A stretch of DNA of 64,000 nt from Myrica gale. Lineage: Eukaryota; Streptophyta; Magnoliopsida; Fagales; Myricaceae. The translations under genes were made by a program, and so were the position numbers. The notes under the pieces were generated by a model. The model did no database searches. It saw nothing but the letters and a program-made list of their open reading frames with translations, and was not told the DNA's origin. The stretch spans positions 22,582,201 to 22,646,200 of the forward strand of contig OZ005603.1 in assembly GCA_963930655.1 (NCBI GenBank), written 5' to 3'. Below, one piece after another: positions 1 through 14,140 of this stretch (its first letter is position 1; each line of letters opens with the position of its first letter).

Positions 1-1333
1 GCAGCTTAAAATTTCATATTTTTAGCTGAATGTTAGCAGACCTACTTTCAAGGTTTCTATGGGAGTTAAATATTCTAAATGTGTGTAGGGTAGCAGCAGC
101 AAAAACTCCAATTCTTTTTATTGGGACTGGACCAAATCTTGATGACCTTTTTTAACATTAGATTATTGGCCAGGGCCTAGTAGGACATGTGCACCTGTTT
201 GGACATTCAGAAGGGATCGTCCCATTAAGGACGATTTATCAGATATTCAATTAGTGACCTTGTTTTGATGGCGTTTTGCAACTGCAACCTATGTATATTG
301 CATTATATTAGGGACACATTGAAATGTTGATAGTTACAGTGATTATGCCTCAAATAGAAACGAAGATAGTGGGGGATCCGGCTCCTCTGCAATACCAAAT
401 GATGCAATGAGGAGAGAGTCACTCTCTCTCCTATTGGACCCCCTAGGTATTTCAGAGAATCCTGGTTCTATAGTGGCCCTAGGTGACATCATGGCCCCAC
501 CAACCACATGTCTACAATTTTTTTTTTCTACATTTATTTCAAATAGTGGTTTTTTTATTGATTCCCTTTAGAGATTTTACATTTTAATCCATCAAATTTT
601 ATTTTTGTGGAATTGGCCCTATCTTCTTTATCCCAACTGTCGTGTCACTGTCTGATCCCTCTCCCGCCCAACACCGTCTCCATCATTAATGATACTCATT
701 TATCGTTTGCCTAATATATTTATATATATGTAGTTATAGGACCATGAAAAAGTATTTCTCAAGGAAATAATATAATATAAAAGAGCACACCTGTTGGTTT
801 TATATATGTAAAAGGTCCTTCACTTTGGGAATTATTATAGTCTAGAAGTCCATATTCAATATTAACATTCAATTCAGGAGGTTTTAAGGTCTCTTCTTTT
901 AATTTTTAATAATACTATTGAGTTATTTTATGCAAATACCCTGACGTGGATCTGATCTCCGTATTTGGTAGCTCGGAGGTGGAAATTTCGGAGTCATTCC
1001 ATTTCGAAATCTCAGTGCCTCGTGGTAAGCAAAAGCATAAACAGAGGATAAAAACAGAAAGGAAAAAAAAAAGCAATTCCGAAAACAAAACCAGCTGCCT
1101 TCGCAATCACGGCCTGTCACTGATTTGTCTCTCTCCTCGCTGTTGGCAACTTTCATACATAAAAAAAGCACATTCTTTCTCTCTTTCCACTCAGACCCTC
1201 GGGCCTCGAGACCTGTTTTTTTTTTTAAATTAAACCAGGTCCTAACTTTAAACAGCTCCAAGTATTTCTTCGAGAAAAAAACGTTCATATTTTTTGAATT
1301 CGTAGTTCTGAATTTCTCAGCTTCCATTCCACA
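1..1333. other. upstream flank and 5' leader of the SYP132-like gene
   Basis: No protein-coding gene is recognised here. The stretch is AT-rich with homopolymers and a short GA/TC-rich palindrome near 410-440. The last ~250 bases before the ATG at 1334 are pyrimidine-rich with CT runs, as is common in plant 5' leaders, so transcription of the SYP132-like gene probably starts between about 1080 and 1250. No convincing TATA box was seen. The short open frames here lack any recognisable similarity. Confidence 0.4.
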
Positions 1334-4300
1334 ATGAATGACCTCTTATCGGTAATTCTTTCTTCAACAATTATCTTCTGAATAAATTCGGTCATTTAAT
1401 GGCATAGATGTGTTTCCTTTGTTTGTCTGTTTGTCTGGACGTGTTTGGGAGTTTTTTGTTCCTGTTTTGTCTTGATCTTGACCTTCATTGTGATAGCTGA
1501 TGTGGATTTTACTGGATCGTGTTTAAAAATTGACTATTTGGGTTGTGGATTCGAAGTTTAATTGGTGAAAAAAAGTTAGGGAAATATGAAGAGATTTGAA
1601 ATGGTGGATTTTTTGAGCTTTTTCTTTGGGATTCGAGAGAATAATGGATTCGACTGAAGTTAGTTAAAGTTGAGCTTTTGGCATTGTAAAGAAGCTGAGG
1701 CAAAGTTCTGCTTTCTTGTCATTGTGTCAGTTTCCTAAGCAACGGAAACTTTGAATTTTGAATTATTTCAAATTGATGATCCGCTTGATGGGGTTCAAGA
1801 TAACTTCTTTAGTGTTTTGGAATAATTAATTGAAGCTGTCACGCATCTTGTTGTTTCATTTGTATTGTGGTGTTTAATTTAGGTAATGTGGGAGGTTAAA
1901 AACATAAAATAACTGTGATTTATGTCGAATCTGGAAAAAGTTGGAACTCACTAAATGTCTTGATTACAGGAACACTTAAAAGAACATTCCAAAATTAATG
2001 GACCTCATATATCATCCTATCCTGCTGCCGTTGTCTAAAAAAGATTATTTGCCTAACTGGGCTAATTACTTGTCGTATGCTCATGAAGCAAAGATCTTAC
2101 TTTTCTGTGGCGCTTAAAAGTGAAAATCTAGAGCCTGAACTTCTATAGTTTTACGTTGCAAATGGATGGGCTGGGAAGGAAACTTGTAAGAACTTAACAA
2201 CAAAATTGTGGTTTTATTGAATTTCTAGAGCAATTTAGCAACATTTCATTTTTCAGTCTTCTGTCAGAAATTTCAGTTTGTATAGGTTTTCAAAAGCTTT
2301 GCTAAGCAGCAGATTCCTAATTAATTAGATAAGAATTTACTGTGTATGGTTTCAAATTCACATTAGATAAGAATTTACTGTCAGAAATCTATACTCTGTA
2401 TGGTTTCAAATTCACATTAATTCCTAAGCAGCAGATTCGTAATTAATTAGATAAGAATTTACTGTAGGTCTGCAAGGGTGAATCTTTCCAATGTTGTGAC
2501 GAATAACCTTTTAGTGTGAAATCTAAGTGTATCCGAGTTTAATGGATGCTTGCAGTACTTACTTTTACTACGATACCAATTTTGAGGGTTCTAACAAATG
2601 TAAGGAAATTGAGAACAGAGTATACCCCCCCCCCCCTCTCCCTGCCGCATGTGACTGCAAACTTTGAGTTTATAGGTCTTTAGTTTTGTTCCGTTTCCTC
2701 TTTAGATCATGTTTTTGTGTTGCCTTTGGATAGATCCAAATGTTGAAAAGGCATTTAAGTGGCTGACAAATTTTAAGGGATTAAAGGATTGCTGAACTAT
2801 ATATGTTGACCTAATGTTCAGGACTCGTTTGAGATCCCTCGGGGTCAAGCTTCTGGAAGTGGAGATATAGAGCTAGGAGCGCATCTTCCAATGAATTCAG
2901 GAGAGTTGGGCTTGGAGAATTTCTTTAAACAGGTGCTGCAGCTAGGTTTTATGGTTATGCTAATCTTTCCAGGCAAGAAAAAGATCAGCGTCATCGTCTT
3001 TTTCTGTCACTGTTTTCCTTGCATGGGCTCCGATAAACTTATTTATGTAGTGATACCATCTTAATTCTGAAACTATCATATATGTGTTGGCTTCCAGGTT
3101 ACAGAGGTTGAGAAGCAATATGGGAAGCTTGACGGTTTGCTTAAAAAGCTGCAGGTAAAATTTACATATTCAGTTGGCATTTCAAGCTGGGCTAGGTTGT
3201 AATGTTTCTTGCTAGCCTCCCATTACTACTCAGCAAAACATGTTTTTCCTTTTAACATCTATACTACCATGGATTTGGATAATCTCATTTTCTCTGTTTG
3301 ACACAGTTTTACACAGTTTTGCACTTTCTAAAACTCTCTAAGATTGCTCTTCAGAGTTACTGCATATTTACTATTTCAAAGTCCCTTGATATAACCTTGC
3401 GTAAAATACTGAAAAGTAAAAGATGAACAAAAGCGAAATAGTCATAAGAGTATTCGAGAGTAGAGGAATGTGTGTCTCGTCAAACATATTCTGTATGAGG
3501 AAAAAGTACAATAGGCACCCTTGGATGGGAGGAGACAGAGAGAGGGGAAGAGTGAGGCAGGCGGAGAAGTCCTCTACCTGTGCACAGGTCTGTGTGTAGG
3601 GATAGGGAGAATGATCCCCTTAGGTTGAAGTATAACCAAGCTGGGCACAGGTCTGAAGTATCGGACTGTTCCGCTGTGGTACCAATTATCGAAACTGATT
3701 CACTGTAGTAGAAATGAAGTTACAGCTCTTTTCTGCTGAAAAAGGAAAACAAACTAACAGATGTATCCAGCATACTAGATAACATTGAAGTCCATCATGA
3801 TAAAGCAACCAATCTGACCAGTGCTGAGGTTGACATTTCTAACATAGCCGTAAATAGTATTTACAATAATGCCTTAACAAATAAGAAGCTAGTTACTTGT
3901 ATAGTTCCTATCAACTGCATAACAACACTCAGATTCTCCTGCATTAGGACTCTTGCATGAAAATAGCAGATCAAAGGTTGACATGTAGATATGAAATTCA
4001 TTGTGTTCTAATTTTGCAATCTATTCATAGCAGAAAATTGTAGGCTGTTTAATTTAGCTAATGTCCAAGATCATAAGGTATCCCCATTTGTACTTTTAGT
4101 GCATGATAATGAATGTTGTGGAAGGTGTTACTATCTGATGAGCGTGGATGATTAGAGAGTGCTGCATTTCTGGTTTCTTGCAGGATGCTCACATAGAGTC
4201 CAAGGCTGTAACTAAGGTTCCTGCCATGAAAGGTAATCTCTACTTATTGCATATCTGTTGATATTCATACAAGGTTCGCATGTATCATACTAGGTATGCT

Positions 4301-7300
4301 CTGTTTCATTTTTCCCTCTTCTACTTACTTAGTGAAAGTAAAATGTTTATTCAGTATTTGCGAGAGGGTTAGAACAAGGTGTGATCTATTTTGTTAATGT
4401 CTTAGGTGAATTGCACCCCCCCCCCCAAAAAAAAAAAAGCTGCACACGAAAGGATGGGGGTATGATGCAAGCTGCTGAAGCATCTAAAAGTAGAGTATGA
4501 GGGCGGTTATGTTAGCCACATCTTTTCTTCATGTTCATGGCATGTCTTAGGCTTTGAATACTGATGTATTTAGTGCATGTTAAATTCCTTTGATGGGGAT
4601 TTTGTTGCCAATGCTCATTGCCCCTTGGACCAAGGGTAGGGGGTCAACAACCTAATGGCTATAGTTAGGGGTGTAAACAAGCCGAATAGTGGATGTTCGA
4701 ACTTGGAATATTGTAGCTCGAGCTCGAGTAAAACTCGAAGATCCTTATTCAAACTCTACTCACCAAATTTTAACGGAGCTTGAGCTTGGCCTAGAACAAA
4801 CAAATGAGCTGGGCTGGAGCTCAGGTTGCTTTTCTATGTTTTTCTTTCAAATTATTTTGCTGCATCAAGTAATTAAGTACATTTTAGTTCAGGCACTAAT
4901 GCATAAAAACTTTTAAATTTGTCATTCAAATTATTATTAGCATAAACTAATAATACATACATCTTTCCAACAGATAATTATTGCCCTGAATTTTTACAAC
5001 TATATCAATTGTGTTTTGACTTGATAAAATCTCAATTGTAGACTTAATATATCGAATTATAAATCATTGACTGGGTAGGTTTGGCACTCCAAAATTTTGG
5101 CCTCATTAAAAAAATTACAAAATAATCTCTCCCCCATCAAATTATTATTTTTCACTATAATATTCATTAAAAATTTCTCTCTTCAATTTTTCACCAACTT
5201 CCATAAATATCTTCACTTTTCACCAATTCTCATAAACTATCTTCACTTTTTCACCAATTCCTATACCCTATTAACCACCCCAAAATTTTAACACTCAAAA
5301 CACATTTGACACACAAATGGCACCTTAGTTTTGTTGTTCTTGTTTGTGTCCTAATCTTATATATCTTGTGGTGATATACATATGTCATTTTTGTATATCT
5401 AGGCATATATTTCGTTATGCATTTTAGTTTAAGTTTGATTAAATGATATACTATATTGGTGATAACATCCGTTATTAAATGCTTTTTCCATTTAAATAAA
5501 ACAACGTATTATTAATTTTTTCTCATTTTATATGCCATTAATGTATGTATATTTGGTCATATATTTTGTTATGTATTTTAGTTTAAGTTCAAAGCACTGC
5601 ACAATGGCAAATATGTTGCTTTCTATGTCATAACCAAATATATGTAGTTCTATGTTATTCCATTTATATTTAGTTAAAAGTGTATTTATTTCAATGTGTA
5701 TAACATATGTGTTACATGTTAGATTTAACTATTTTAGCAATTTATGTCATCTGTATATTTGTATAGGTAATATAGAGTTACAAATCCTTTCCCAGGAATT
5801 TTTATTGATCTCCATTTTCTTCATTTCCATCATTAAAATCCAAATGTGCAATTTATATCAAATTCCTGCAGAAAACATAAATAATTAAATTTTATTTTTA
5901 CATAAAAGGGTAAGATCAGGGGAGTCCTTTATCACGGGATAACGGATAAGCATGGAAGCAAATCTAATTTAATTAATAGGTCTTTTTTAGTATACCCTAA
6001 AACTTAGAGTCATCTATAATTTGAGGATAAATTTTAGCATTGATTCTTTACATGTAGCCATTTATGATCAATATTAAATAAGAAATCTTGATTCTACCTA
6101 AAAGTTCATTTGTTGACGAGGACCATAATTTTGGTCCATCTGCCAAGCACGGCTTTCATGTGCTAATGAGAATATGATGATTGATCCTGTCGTCATCTAC
6201 AGCAATCAAGCAGCGAATGGAGAAAGATATTGATGAAGTTGGCAAAGTTTCCCGTTACATGAAGTCAAAAATTGAAGAACTCGACAAAGAAGTCAGACTT
6301 ATGTTTCTTTTTAGTGCTATGTAGTAATTTGTTTTCTCATGAGTCACCAACTTTCTTTTCTCCTCTTTCTTTGTGATCCAGAATTTAGCAAATAGGCAGA
6401 AGCCTGGGTGCGGAAAAGGAACAGCTCTCGACCGTACTAGAACAGCTACAACTAGGTAGTTATACTAAACTTTGCCTTGCCTTTTTATTCTGTGTTGTTT
6501 GTTTTGAGCTATCATGTGATGAGGTATTTTGAGAAGAAAAATGAGTTGCAATGTTATGAGGTCATCAATAATGTCTTCCCACAACATGCTTGGAAATGGC
6601 AGATTCTGTTTAATTGTGTCCCTGTTTTGTTGCGTTTGAATTATGCATGTGCAACAATAGAAGACCTGCAAGTGATTGAAACATCAAATTGGTAGGTTAT
6701 TATTGGAACCTGTAAAGTCTTGATTCATAATGTCCGACAAATTTCTATCCTTCAATAAGGCAATGTAGGTTTTGCTTGTTCTGTTGTGAAGGGTATTTGT
6801 CTTTTGTAGATCTTCTGCACCAAATCGGTTGATATTACTAAGTTCTGTAGTTTGGTTGGGTTTGCAAATGTACAAGAACATGGTTGGGTTTATTTACTTT
6901 CTGCTGTTTTATTGGGAATAAAAATGCATTTTTTGTTTTCGTAATGATCGTAAAAGAAAAACTAGCAAGAAGATTAGTAGAGTGTGATCAGTAAATTTCA
7001 ATGCATATATATTTCACTTCCTGCAGTTAGGATCCAAGGGAGATGGGGGAGAAAGTGTTCTCCATTATGTCACAATAATTTTAGGCGACAGCAAACAACC
7101 AAAAATAACATTCCTAATTTGAATCACTAACATTGAGTTGGATATTGCCAACATTAGTGTGTGAATTATATATGTAATTGGTTGAGAAGTCAATGAAAGC
7201 TAATTTTTTGTCGTTGAGTTTAAATTGTTTCTGAATTATATTTCATGGAATTGGTCTCTCTTTATTGAATTCTCCATTTTTCAATATTTCCATGGCTCAA

Positions 7301-10300
7301 CAGATTTTATTGATCAAGTCAACAGATTATGATTTATTGTCTGTGATACTTTGTTGCAGTTCCTTGAAAAAGAAGTTGAAGGACAAGATGGCTGAATTTC
7401 AGGTTGGTGGTCAGATGTATATTTTCGTTGGAATGATATTTTTCTCCTCCATTTGTTCTTACGATCTACAGTGAAAAATTGTTTGCAGATTCTACGGGAA
7501 ACAATTCATCAAGAATACCGGGAGATTGTTGAGAGGCGTGTATTTACAGGTTTGAACCTTCACTTGTACTGATCAATGGCTATTTGTCTGCAGTATGATC
7601 TGCTACATTTTCTTGACAAGTAGTTAACCTCTTTGAATCACCTGGTTTCATGATTTTCAGTGACGGGCACGAGAGCTGATGAAGAGGTGAAGTTTGTTCC
7701 ATACTTAAAATTCCCAAGTAAATCTATAATTTGTCAGGTTAGAAGAAAAAAAATAATTTGTCAAGATATTATTCTAAATATTTAAACCAATGTGCAGACA
7801 ATTGAGAGATTAATTGAGACTGGAGATAGCGAACAAATTTTCCAAAAGGCAATTCAAGAACAAGGGCGAGGGCAGGTTTGTCAATCCATTCTTTAGTTCA
7901 AATTTGATAGAGTTTTGAGGAACTACGCAAGGAGCAATCATTCTCCAGAAACAATATGCTATGTTTCCACCCCAACAATGAAAACACTAGCTGGAGACGA
8001 AACTTGATCTCTTTGGATAATATTCTCTGTCTCTCTCCCCTGGTTTTCTCTTCTTTTTCTGTTTTTGGTTGAGGATGCGGGTGGAGAGGTTGTTGGGAAA
8101 GTTGTGAGGATTTATTCGGTATCACAGGTTACAGGGACAACATTACGTGGGGATAAAGTCATTCAAATTGGTCACACCTCATTTCGCATACGTTGTTTCT
8201 ATTGCAGATAATGGCCACTGTGGCAGAAATTCATGAGCGCCATGATGCAGTTAGAGAAGTTGAGAGGAAGCTTCTTGATCTACAACAGGTATTATTAGTT
8301 GCTTGCATTCATGTGTATCACGTTATTAAGTTTATCATATACTGCAGTAACTCAACCTAGACTTTTGGAATTTGAAGAGAGCTCCTTGGTAATTTCAATA
8401 CTCAGTACAGTAAATAGGAAACCTTCTGTAACCTAAATCACTATCCACGTTTGGATTTTGCTTTACGAGGTTCTCTCCCATCTATATGTACTCATTTGAT
8501 GATAATGATTTTGGCTTATGCTAATGCAAGCATTGTAAATAGCTGATGAGCTGTTTTTTGCCATTTCTCTTGTCATAATGTCAGGAGAAATCCTACCTGG
8601 TGGCAAGGGTAGCTGTTTTGTACTCATCATAAAAAAAGGGGTAGCTGTTTTGTCTTACTTAGCATGCCAATCAAAATAGACTGGGAAAACCAAAGTGTCA
8701 ACAATGCTCTTTAGGGAAAGTCAGTGGCTGGAAAAAAATTAGACAGTGATTAAAGAGGCTCTCTCTGAGTTTATGAAATGGGCATGCTACATGTTGGTTC
8801 CGTTGGCTAATTGATAGGCACAATCATTAAGTAAGGGAAGAGCCAACAGGGCCACCAGAAAGAGAGGAGAAGTGCGTATTTATGAGTCATTGACAGGAAC
8901 TAGTGAACACTTGGAAAATGGACCGCATTAGGATTAAAGGTCTCTAATTGTTTGTGATGTTGTAATCTACAGTCCAAATTTATCCTTGGTCTCCTCAAGG
9001 AGTGAAATTGGCACAATACACATCTTTTAGTGTTGAATTCAAAAGGCTGAGGCCTTGGTTGATTTGTTGGGTATTTAGGAGTAAAACATTTGCTGTATAA
9101 AGAGATAAAGATGTTTTTCAAGCCTAGGAATTGTCATCCTGTTTAACGCATCTCAATCTTCTTTTAAGCTTTTGTAAATTTGTTTGTTTCTTTGTTTGGA
9201 ACTCCAACTTTTCTCTGGTTTAGGTGAAATAAGGTTATTCTAGATCCTAAATGTAACTAGGTTTTGGAATATAGTAGTTTGGTTATCATTTGAAAAGATG
9301 AGACGAAGTGACAAAGAAGGTCTGAAATTGAACCAGGTACCTGGATTTCCATGAAGCACTAAGTAATAGGACTTCAAGGTTTGTTGTAAGGAGTTATTTG
9401 GTGGCTGTTGAGGAAAAGTACATAAGGAAGTGGCTGATGGTCTGTAAACAGTAAACCAAGAGTACCCATCCATAGGAAAGAAGAATGAGAGAGAGAGAGA
9501 GGGGGGGAATGAATGAATGAGTTCACTAATACAGAAACCTCATAATTACTTTAACCATGTCTCTAACTTCTTTTGAGTACATTGAGTATATATAGAGAAA
9601 GAGACTCTTCTCGCTTTCTGGTGGTAGGATTCCTATTACGACTGATGAACTAAAGTCCTAATAAAACACAAAAACAGACTACAAAACTAGGATGCGGAAA
9701 TTCTTATGAAAGTATGGAATCAATTCAAGTACCAAAATACCATTAATTCACAGGAGTTGCCCTAAAATTACTTATCTGTCCCATAACTTACAAAATAAAG
9801 ATTCCAATTCAAAATAAGTTTTATCCCAAGATGTCATGGGACACGATCTTCAAAAACATGTCTCATTCCAATCCATTGTTGTATATGACTCACAAGAAAA
9901 GTATTTGACTTCCCAAATTCGGCAATACATCAATGACAGCTACTTGCTTTTATTCCATGCGTGTGTTAACTTCTTCTTGAGGAGATTTTTTTCTGCTTCT
10001 ATATACTGACTTCATTGTACTCTTTTACAAGGCCTCGCACCATTCCATAGTATCATTTTTAGTCACATCGTATAGGGTGCGTCACAGACTGCAGACTGGA
10101 AAATCGGTGTGTTTGAGACGCTTGTAGAGTTGTTAGGATTCCCTTGAGATTTTGCCTAGATAAGGAATATCAGCAGGTTTTCATTGGTGGGATGTGAGGT
10201 TAACTTATGCAGTGGACATCTTGGACACATCGAGCATAAGAGAGCTGTTTGTGCTTGAAATACACTACTTTTTCTTCCTACTTGCATTCACACAAACACC

Positions 10301-10849
10301 TGCACATGTAAACCTGAACAGGTCTTATTGCATTCAATCGTTAATTTAACATATACTACATTAGATATGCGGGGTAGACACACTATAGGGAATTCAACTG
10401 AGGAAGAATGAGTGTGTATGTGTGCATTTGAGGGGAGAGCATTTTCTGGGGGATATTTTCATTAAAAGTTCCATCCCTATTGCAGATATTTATGGATATG
10501 GCAGTGTTGGTGGATGCACAGGGGGACATGCTTGATAACATCGAATCACAGGTGATAGAATTGCTCTTTAACGATGATCCTTCTGTGAATTTCTTTCTAG
10601 ATTAGATCTAACATCAGTCCCTGCATGGCCTTTGTTTGATTAGTTTAGCCTCTGAACTATGTGTGCCTCTTTCAGGTCTCAAGTGCAGTAGATCATGTGC
10701 AGCAAGGGAATACAGCCCTCCAAAGGGCCAAGACGCTACAGAAGAACTCCAGGAAATGGATGTGCATTGCAATCATCATCCTTCTAATCATTGTTGCAAT
10801 CATTGTTGTAGCCGTGATCAAGCCATGGAGTAACAACAAGGGTGCTTAG
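1334..10849 (+). CDS. SYP132: Qa-SNARE syntaxin, SYP132-like (13 exons, 308 aa)
   Basis: Plasma-membrane/cell-plate syntaxin that pairs with other SNAREs to fuse secretory vesicles. Coding exons: 1334-1351, 2822-2932, 3098-3154, 4184-4232, 6203-6291, 6382-6455, 7360-7402, 7489-7549, 7661-7686, 7798-7875, 8208-8288, 10486-10551 and 10676-10849. All introns are GT-AG, and phases join to 927 nt without a stop. Family features in order: N-terminal MNDLLS then a PRGQ/DIELG acidic stretch; an Habc-type helical region (about 35-160) with [10 protein letters not shown] and [11 protein letters not shown]; the Qa-SNARE helix at about 207-275 with the ionic-layer glutamine Q241 in VDAQGD; a C-terminal anchor at about 279-299 ending KPWSNNKGA. 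Length fits Arabidopsis SYP132 (about 304 aa). The start is fixed by the conserved MNDLL and by an 18-nt first coding exon. SYP131 is the alternative paralogue. No disruption seen. Confidence 0.95.
2276..2467 (+). repeat. shuffled direct duplications in SYP132 intron 1
   Basis: Intron 1 (1352-2821) holds repeated blocks. The phrase ctaagcagcagattc(c/g)taattaattag appears twice, gataagaatttactgt three times and gtatggtttcaaattcacatta twice within about 190 bases. This looks like a local duplication with rearrangement and has no coding content. Confidence 0.75.
4233..6202 (+). other. SYP132 intron 4 with transposon debris
   Basis: This 1970-bp intron carries a C-run/A-run at about 4417-4438. 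At about 4665-4830 lies a fragment beginning aggggtgtaaacaagccga and continuing with repeated gagctcgag/gagcttgagc motifs, a look common among degraded hAT-type miniature elements in plants. No complementary second end or target-site duplication could be found. The rest is AT-rich without genes. Confidence 0.45.
8289..10485 (+). other. SYP132 intron 11 (2.2 kb), no gene seen
   Basis: A long intron between the exon ending DLQQ and the exon starting IFMDM. It includes a short GA microsatellite near 9488-9503. Nothing coding or structured was recognised. Confidence 0.5.
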
Positions 10850-13390
10850 CTTCTCATCTGTCCTATTATTGTATAAATGCATGAGTTACATACCATTGAC
10901 ACGTGGACTTCCACCCGGCAATTTCTCTCAAATATCTGCGTTTGATGACAATTTCCCTTCCCTTATTTATTCGTGTTCATGCTTCAAACTCAGCTTCTTG
11001 TTGTCCATCTATGTTTTTTTTATTGGTTTCGCCTCCCATATTGAAATGTAACATTGCTATATCCTATATATAAAAACTGTTTCCTATTGTTTTCTTTTCT
11101 CTTTAAATTTTTGTATTGGTTGATTCTTAATTTACAGAGTAGGATTGTTCAGATTTGGGTCCGAGCCCGATCCACCCGGCCGAAACTGACTGGATTTGGT
11201 TAGGCTTTGATCAGGGTAATAACTTGCGGTCGGCCCAATTATTTTAAAAATCGACCCCCTTAGAGTTTGTTCAGGAGTCGATTCTAGGAGGTCGGAGGGC
11301 CATCCCCGACCAAACCATGGGGTGTAATATATTGGTTTCTTTTTTCTTTTTTAATCACATTGTGTAATTAACCATGTTTTCATCTCATCTTTCAACTCTT
11401 CACTTATCTATGTCTACGGGAAAAAACCCTACACCCATCATTCCTCAACCTAGCTGCTCGTTGTGTTCTTTTTTTAATTTTTTTTAGTTAAATCTATTTT
11501 TCACTCTTCAATTATGAGGTCAGCTATTCTTTGCAACTTAAACTACTGATTTTGAGACATTTTACTCTCAAACTATCAGTTATTGATACTTTGCAACCTC
11601 TATGGCATTTGCTAAATTGAAGCCAAATTTGAATGAAAAATAAACCATATGCATTGTGGTTGCCGTGTTTAAACACAAACTTACAAAATTAATCTTTGGA
11701 TTAGGAGAAAATACCAAAAAGTGAAAAATAAAAAATAAAATAAAATAAATCAAAAGAAAAAAATGAGATGACTTGGAAAGAAAAAATTCATTTCCTCATT
11801 TTATGTTCAAAGATAGCACATATACATGGTTCATTTTTTGTCCACATTTTTCAATTTAAGGAATATTTATAGAGGGTGTACAGTGTGAATCGTTAATTTG
11901 AGGTAGGGTTATTCTATTGGTCTAGCTACCAGTGGACTTCAGATTACGATTTCGGTCCGGGAAAGTCCGTGGCTACCAAGAACCGGAATCAGAGTCCATT
12001 TTGGCCATTTGGCATAAGCGGAATCGAAAGCAGAAAATTCTACTGGTTTCGCGAAAAAATCTAGTTCTGACAGTTTTTTCCCCTAAACAACAAAATGACA
12101 TTGTTTCATTTAAAATAGAACGACCTCGTTTTGAATATGTTAATACAAAAAATAAAACATTGGATCAAAACGTCGCTGTTTTTGACCAGCGTTTCTCACT
12201 AACCCTAAACTCTCGTCCCTACCACACCTCACTATCCACTCTTTCACTATCTCTGATCTCTCTCGTCTCTCTCAACAACCGTCACCCTCTGCTCGTTTTT
12301 CTCTCTCTCACTATTCTGTTCGGCTCGGGCTTGTTCATATTTCACAGCCTCTGGAGTCTTGACTCTAGAGGCCGTTTCCATTTGTAATTTGTATTTATTC
12401 ATTTTATTTGTGCGATTATTGCTAACCTCATTTTTGTCTTGTGTTTAAAAAATAACCCACATTTCACTCCAAAATCCAACTCTAATCATGATGTGGTGCA
12501 ATATAAATTGCAAACTTTTATTTGTAGTGTTTATTTCTATAATTGAAATATTTGTTATGTAATTGAGAAATTTTACTTTGGATTTTGGAATGTATCTTTT
12601 AATTTTCAGGCATCAATTTTAAAAAATAAATAAAAACAAAAAAACATTAAGAAATAAATTAAAAATAAATATATTATTGAAATAGAGTTTCAATAGTTTT
12701 ATTTAAAAAATATTATTTTTTATTTTTGATGAATTTTTTAAATATTTTTAGTAATTTTATATTAATGGCATTTTGGTCAATTTTTTCATACTTTCTGTCT
12801 GATTTAACGCCTAATTTAGAAGGAGGCGTAGATTGATAGGCTTTGAAAGTTATAGATCTCAAATTGTGGGATTGAAAGTTGAGGTAACTATTTAATTTTT
12901 ATACAAACATAAGGAGCTAACTATGACCCAAAGATATAGTTGGCTCATGACCAATAACTTGACACGTGGATTAAAAACAATCCAACGAACACTGTGACAT
13001 CACCTAATGCTCAGGCCACTGTCCACGCCACTTGTGGTGCCAGGCAATACACACGTCAATTAAGATTGCCCAGTCATCATTGCCATGTGGATTGAATTGC
13101 CACGGCATATAAAAAAAAGAAGAGAAATTTAAAAATTACAAATTTTTATGAAAATTTTAAAAATGTCTGGATTTCTAAAAGTAACAAATCATGTTTAGAC
13201 TACTTTGAAAAATCATTCTCTTCATTATCTCCGTCCAATTTTCACATGAAATTGATACCATGTCTTAAAAATAAATTCAAGTATTATTATAATGTTAAAT
13301 AAATAAATAAATACTAAACTTAACAAAACCGAGCTTCATATTCAGGCGATCGCTAATTGACCATCAATGCCCGTAAAATAATAGCTGCTG
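10850..13390. other. intergenic: SYP132 3' end and degraded repeats
   Basis: The SYP132 transcript probably ends within about 250 bases of the stop (AT-rich, tatata-rich sequence at 11050-11080). Two GC-richer patches are probable fragments of hAT-like miniature elements but have no recoverable ends: about 11150-11330 (repeated ccga/cggccg motifs around a cgaaactgactgg core) and about 11930-12010 (gtccgggaaagtccg, accggaatc). The remainder is AT-rich. No gene is recognised; a 151-codon plus-strand frame at 11932-12387 crosses one patch and resembles nothing known. Confidence 0.4.
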
Positions 13391-13404
13391 GATATGAACA
13401 CAGC

Positions 13405-13494
13405 AAAGGATATTATCGGATCAGCATCACGTATAGAACTGTTTACGCGAAAAGGATATTATCAGATCAGCATCACGCATATAACTGTTTACGT
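13405..13494 (+). repeat. 46-bp tandem duplication
   Basis: Two adjacent copies of a block starting aaaggatattatc and containing gatcagcatcacg and aactgtttacg, offset by about 46 bases with a handful of substitutions. Recent local duplication, no coding content. Confidence 0.75.
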
Positions 13495-13611
13495 GACGAA
13501 GTGTTCGTGTTATTTCACGAAAGCCTGTAGATACAGTGGACGTAATTTCACTCTTGCAAAAGGGCTGTTTAATTGTAACAAGACTACTCCTCACAAGTAC
13601 TTCACCAACTC

Positions 13612-13680
13612 AGAGAGAGAGAGAGAGAGAGAGAGTAACTGGACTGAGAGAGAGAGAGAGAGAGAGAGAGAGTAACTGGA
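13612..13680 (+). repeat. interrupted GA microsatellite
   Basis: Two GA dinucleotide runs, each followed by taactggactg, so the array itself is a two-unit tandem repeat of a GA run plus spacer. It lies about 460 bases beyond the fucosyltransferase stop codon. Confidence 0.85.
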
Positions 13681-14140
13681 CTGCCAATTTCAGTATATAG
13701 TTTTCTTTTTCGTTCTGTAGTACAAAAATTAAAGAACTAACCCTAAAAATTCCAGTATGTATGTAAGTTTCCGCTGTTGGTTCTGTTCTGCAAAGAAAAA
13801 AAAAAGCAAGCACATGACCGACTCCCAAACCTTCAATAGGTAACTTGTTCTCAGCTTTTGCCGTGACTGTGTCAATCTTTCCCACAGTCATCACGCGTTG
13901 ACAAGTTTGGACGCACGGAAGGGTGCAAAAAATGTCCGTTTTCCTGTTGCTTGAGGATCCACCAAACCTATGTAAATAATGAATTTGAATGCTGATTTCT
14001 CCCAAAACCATAGCTTTAAACAATAAAACTTATTTCACGTTACCCTCTTACCACCAAAACTTTTCGCTCCAGAAGAGGTCCTTGAAAATTGAATGCCACT
14101 GTAAATTTTGAAAAGGAAGAAGTATGTTATCTGCACAATT

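Noticed and set aside
946..1337. Overlapping open frames of 63-134 codons on both strands upstream of SYP132
   Set aside because: No similarity; they fall in the leader/promoter of the syntaxin gene and overlap each other in several frames.
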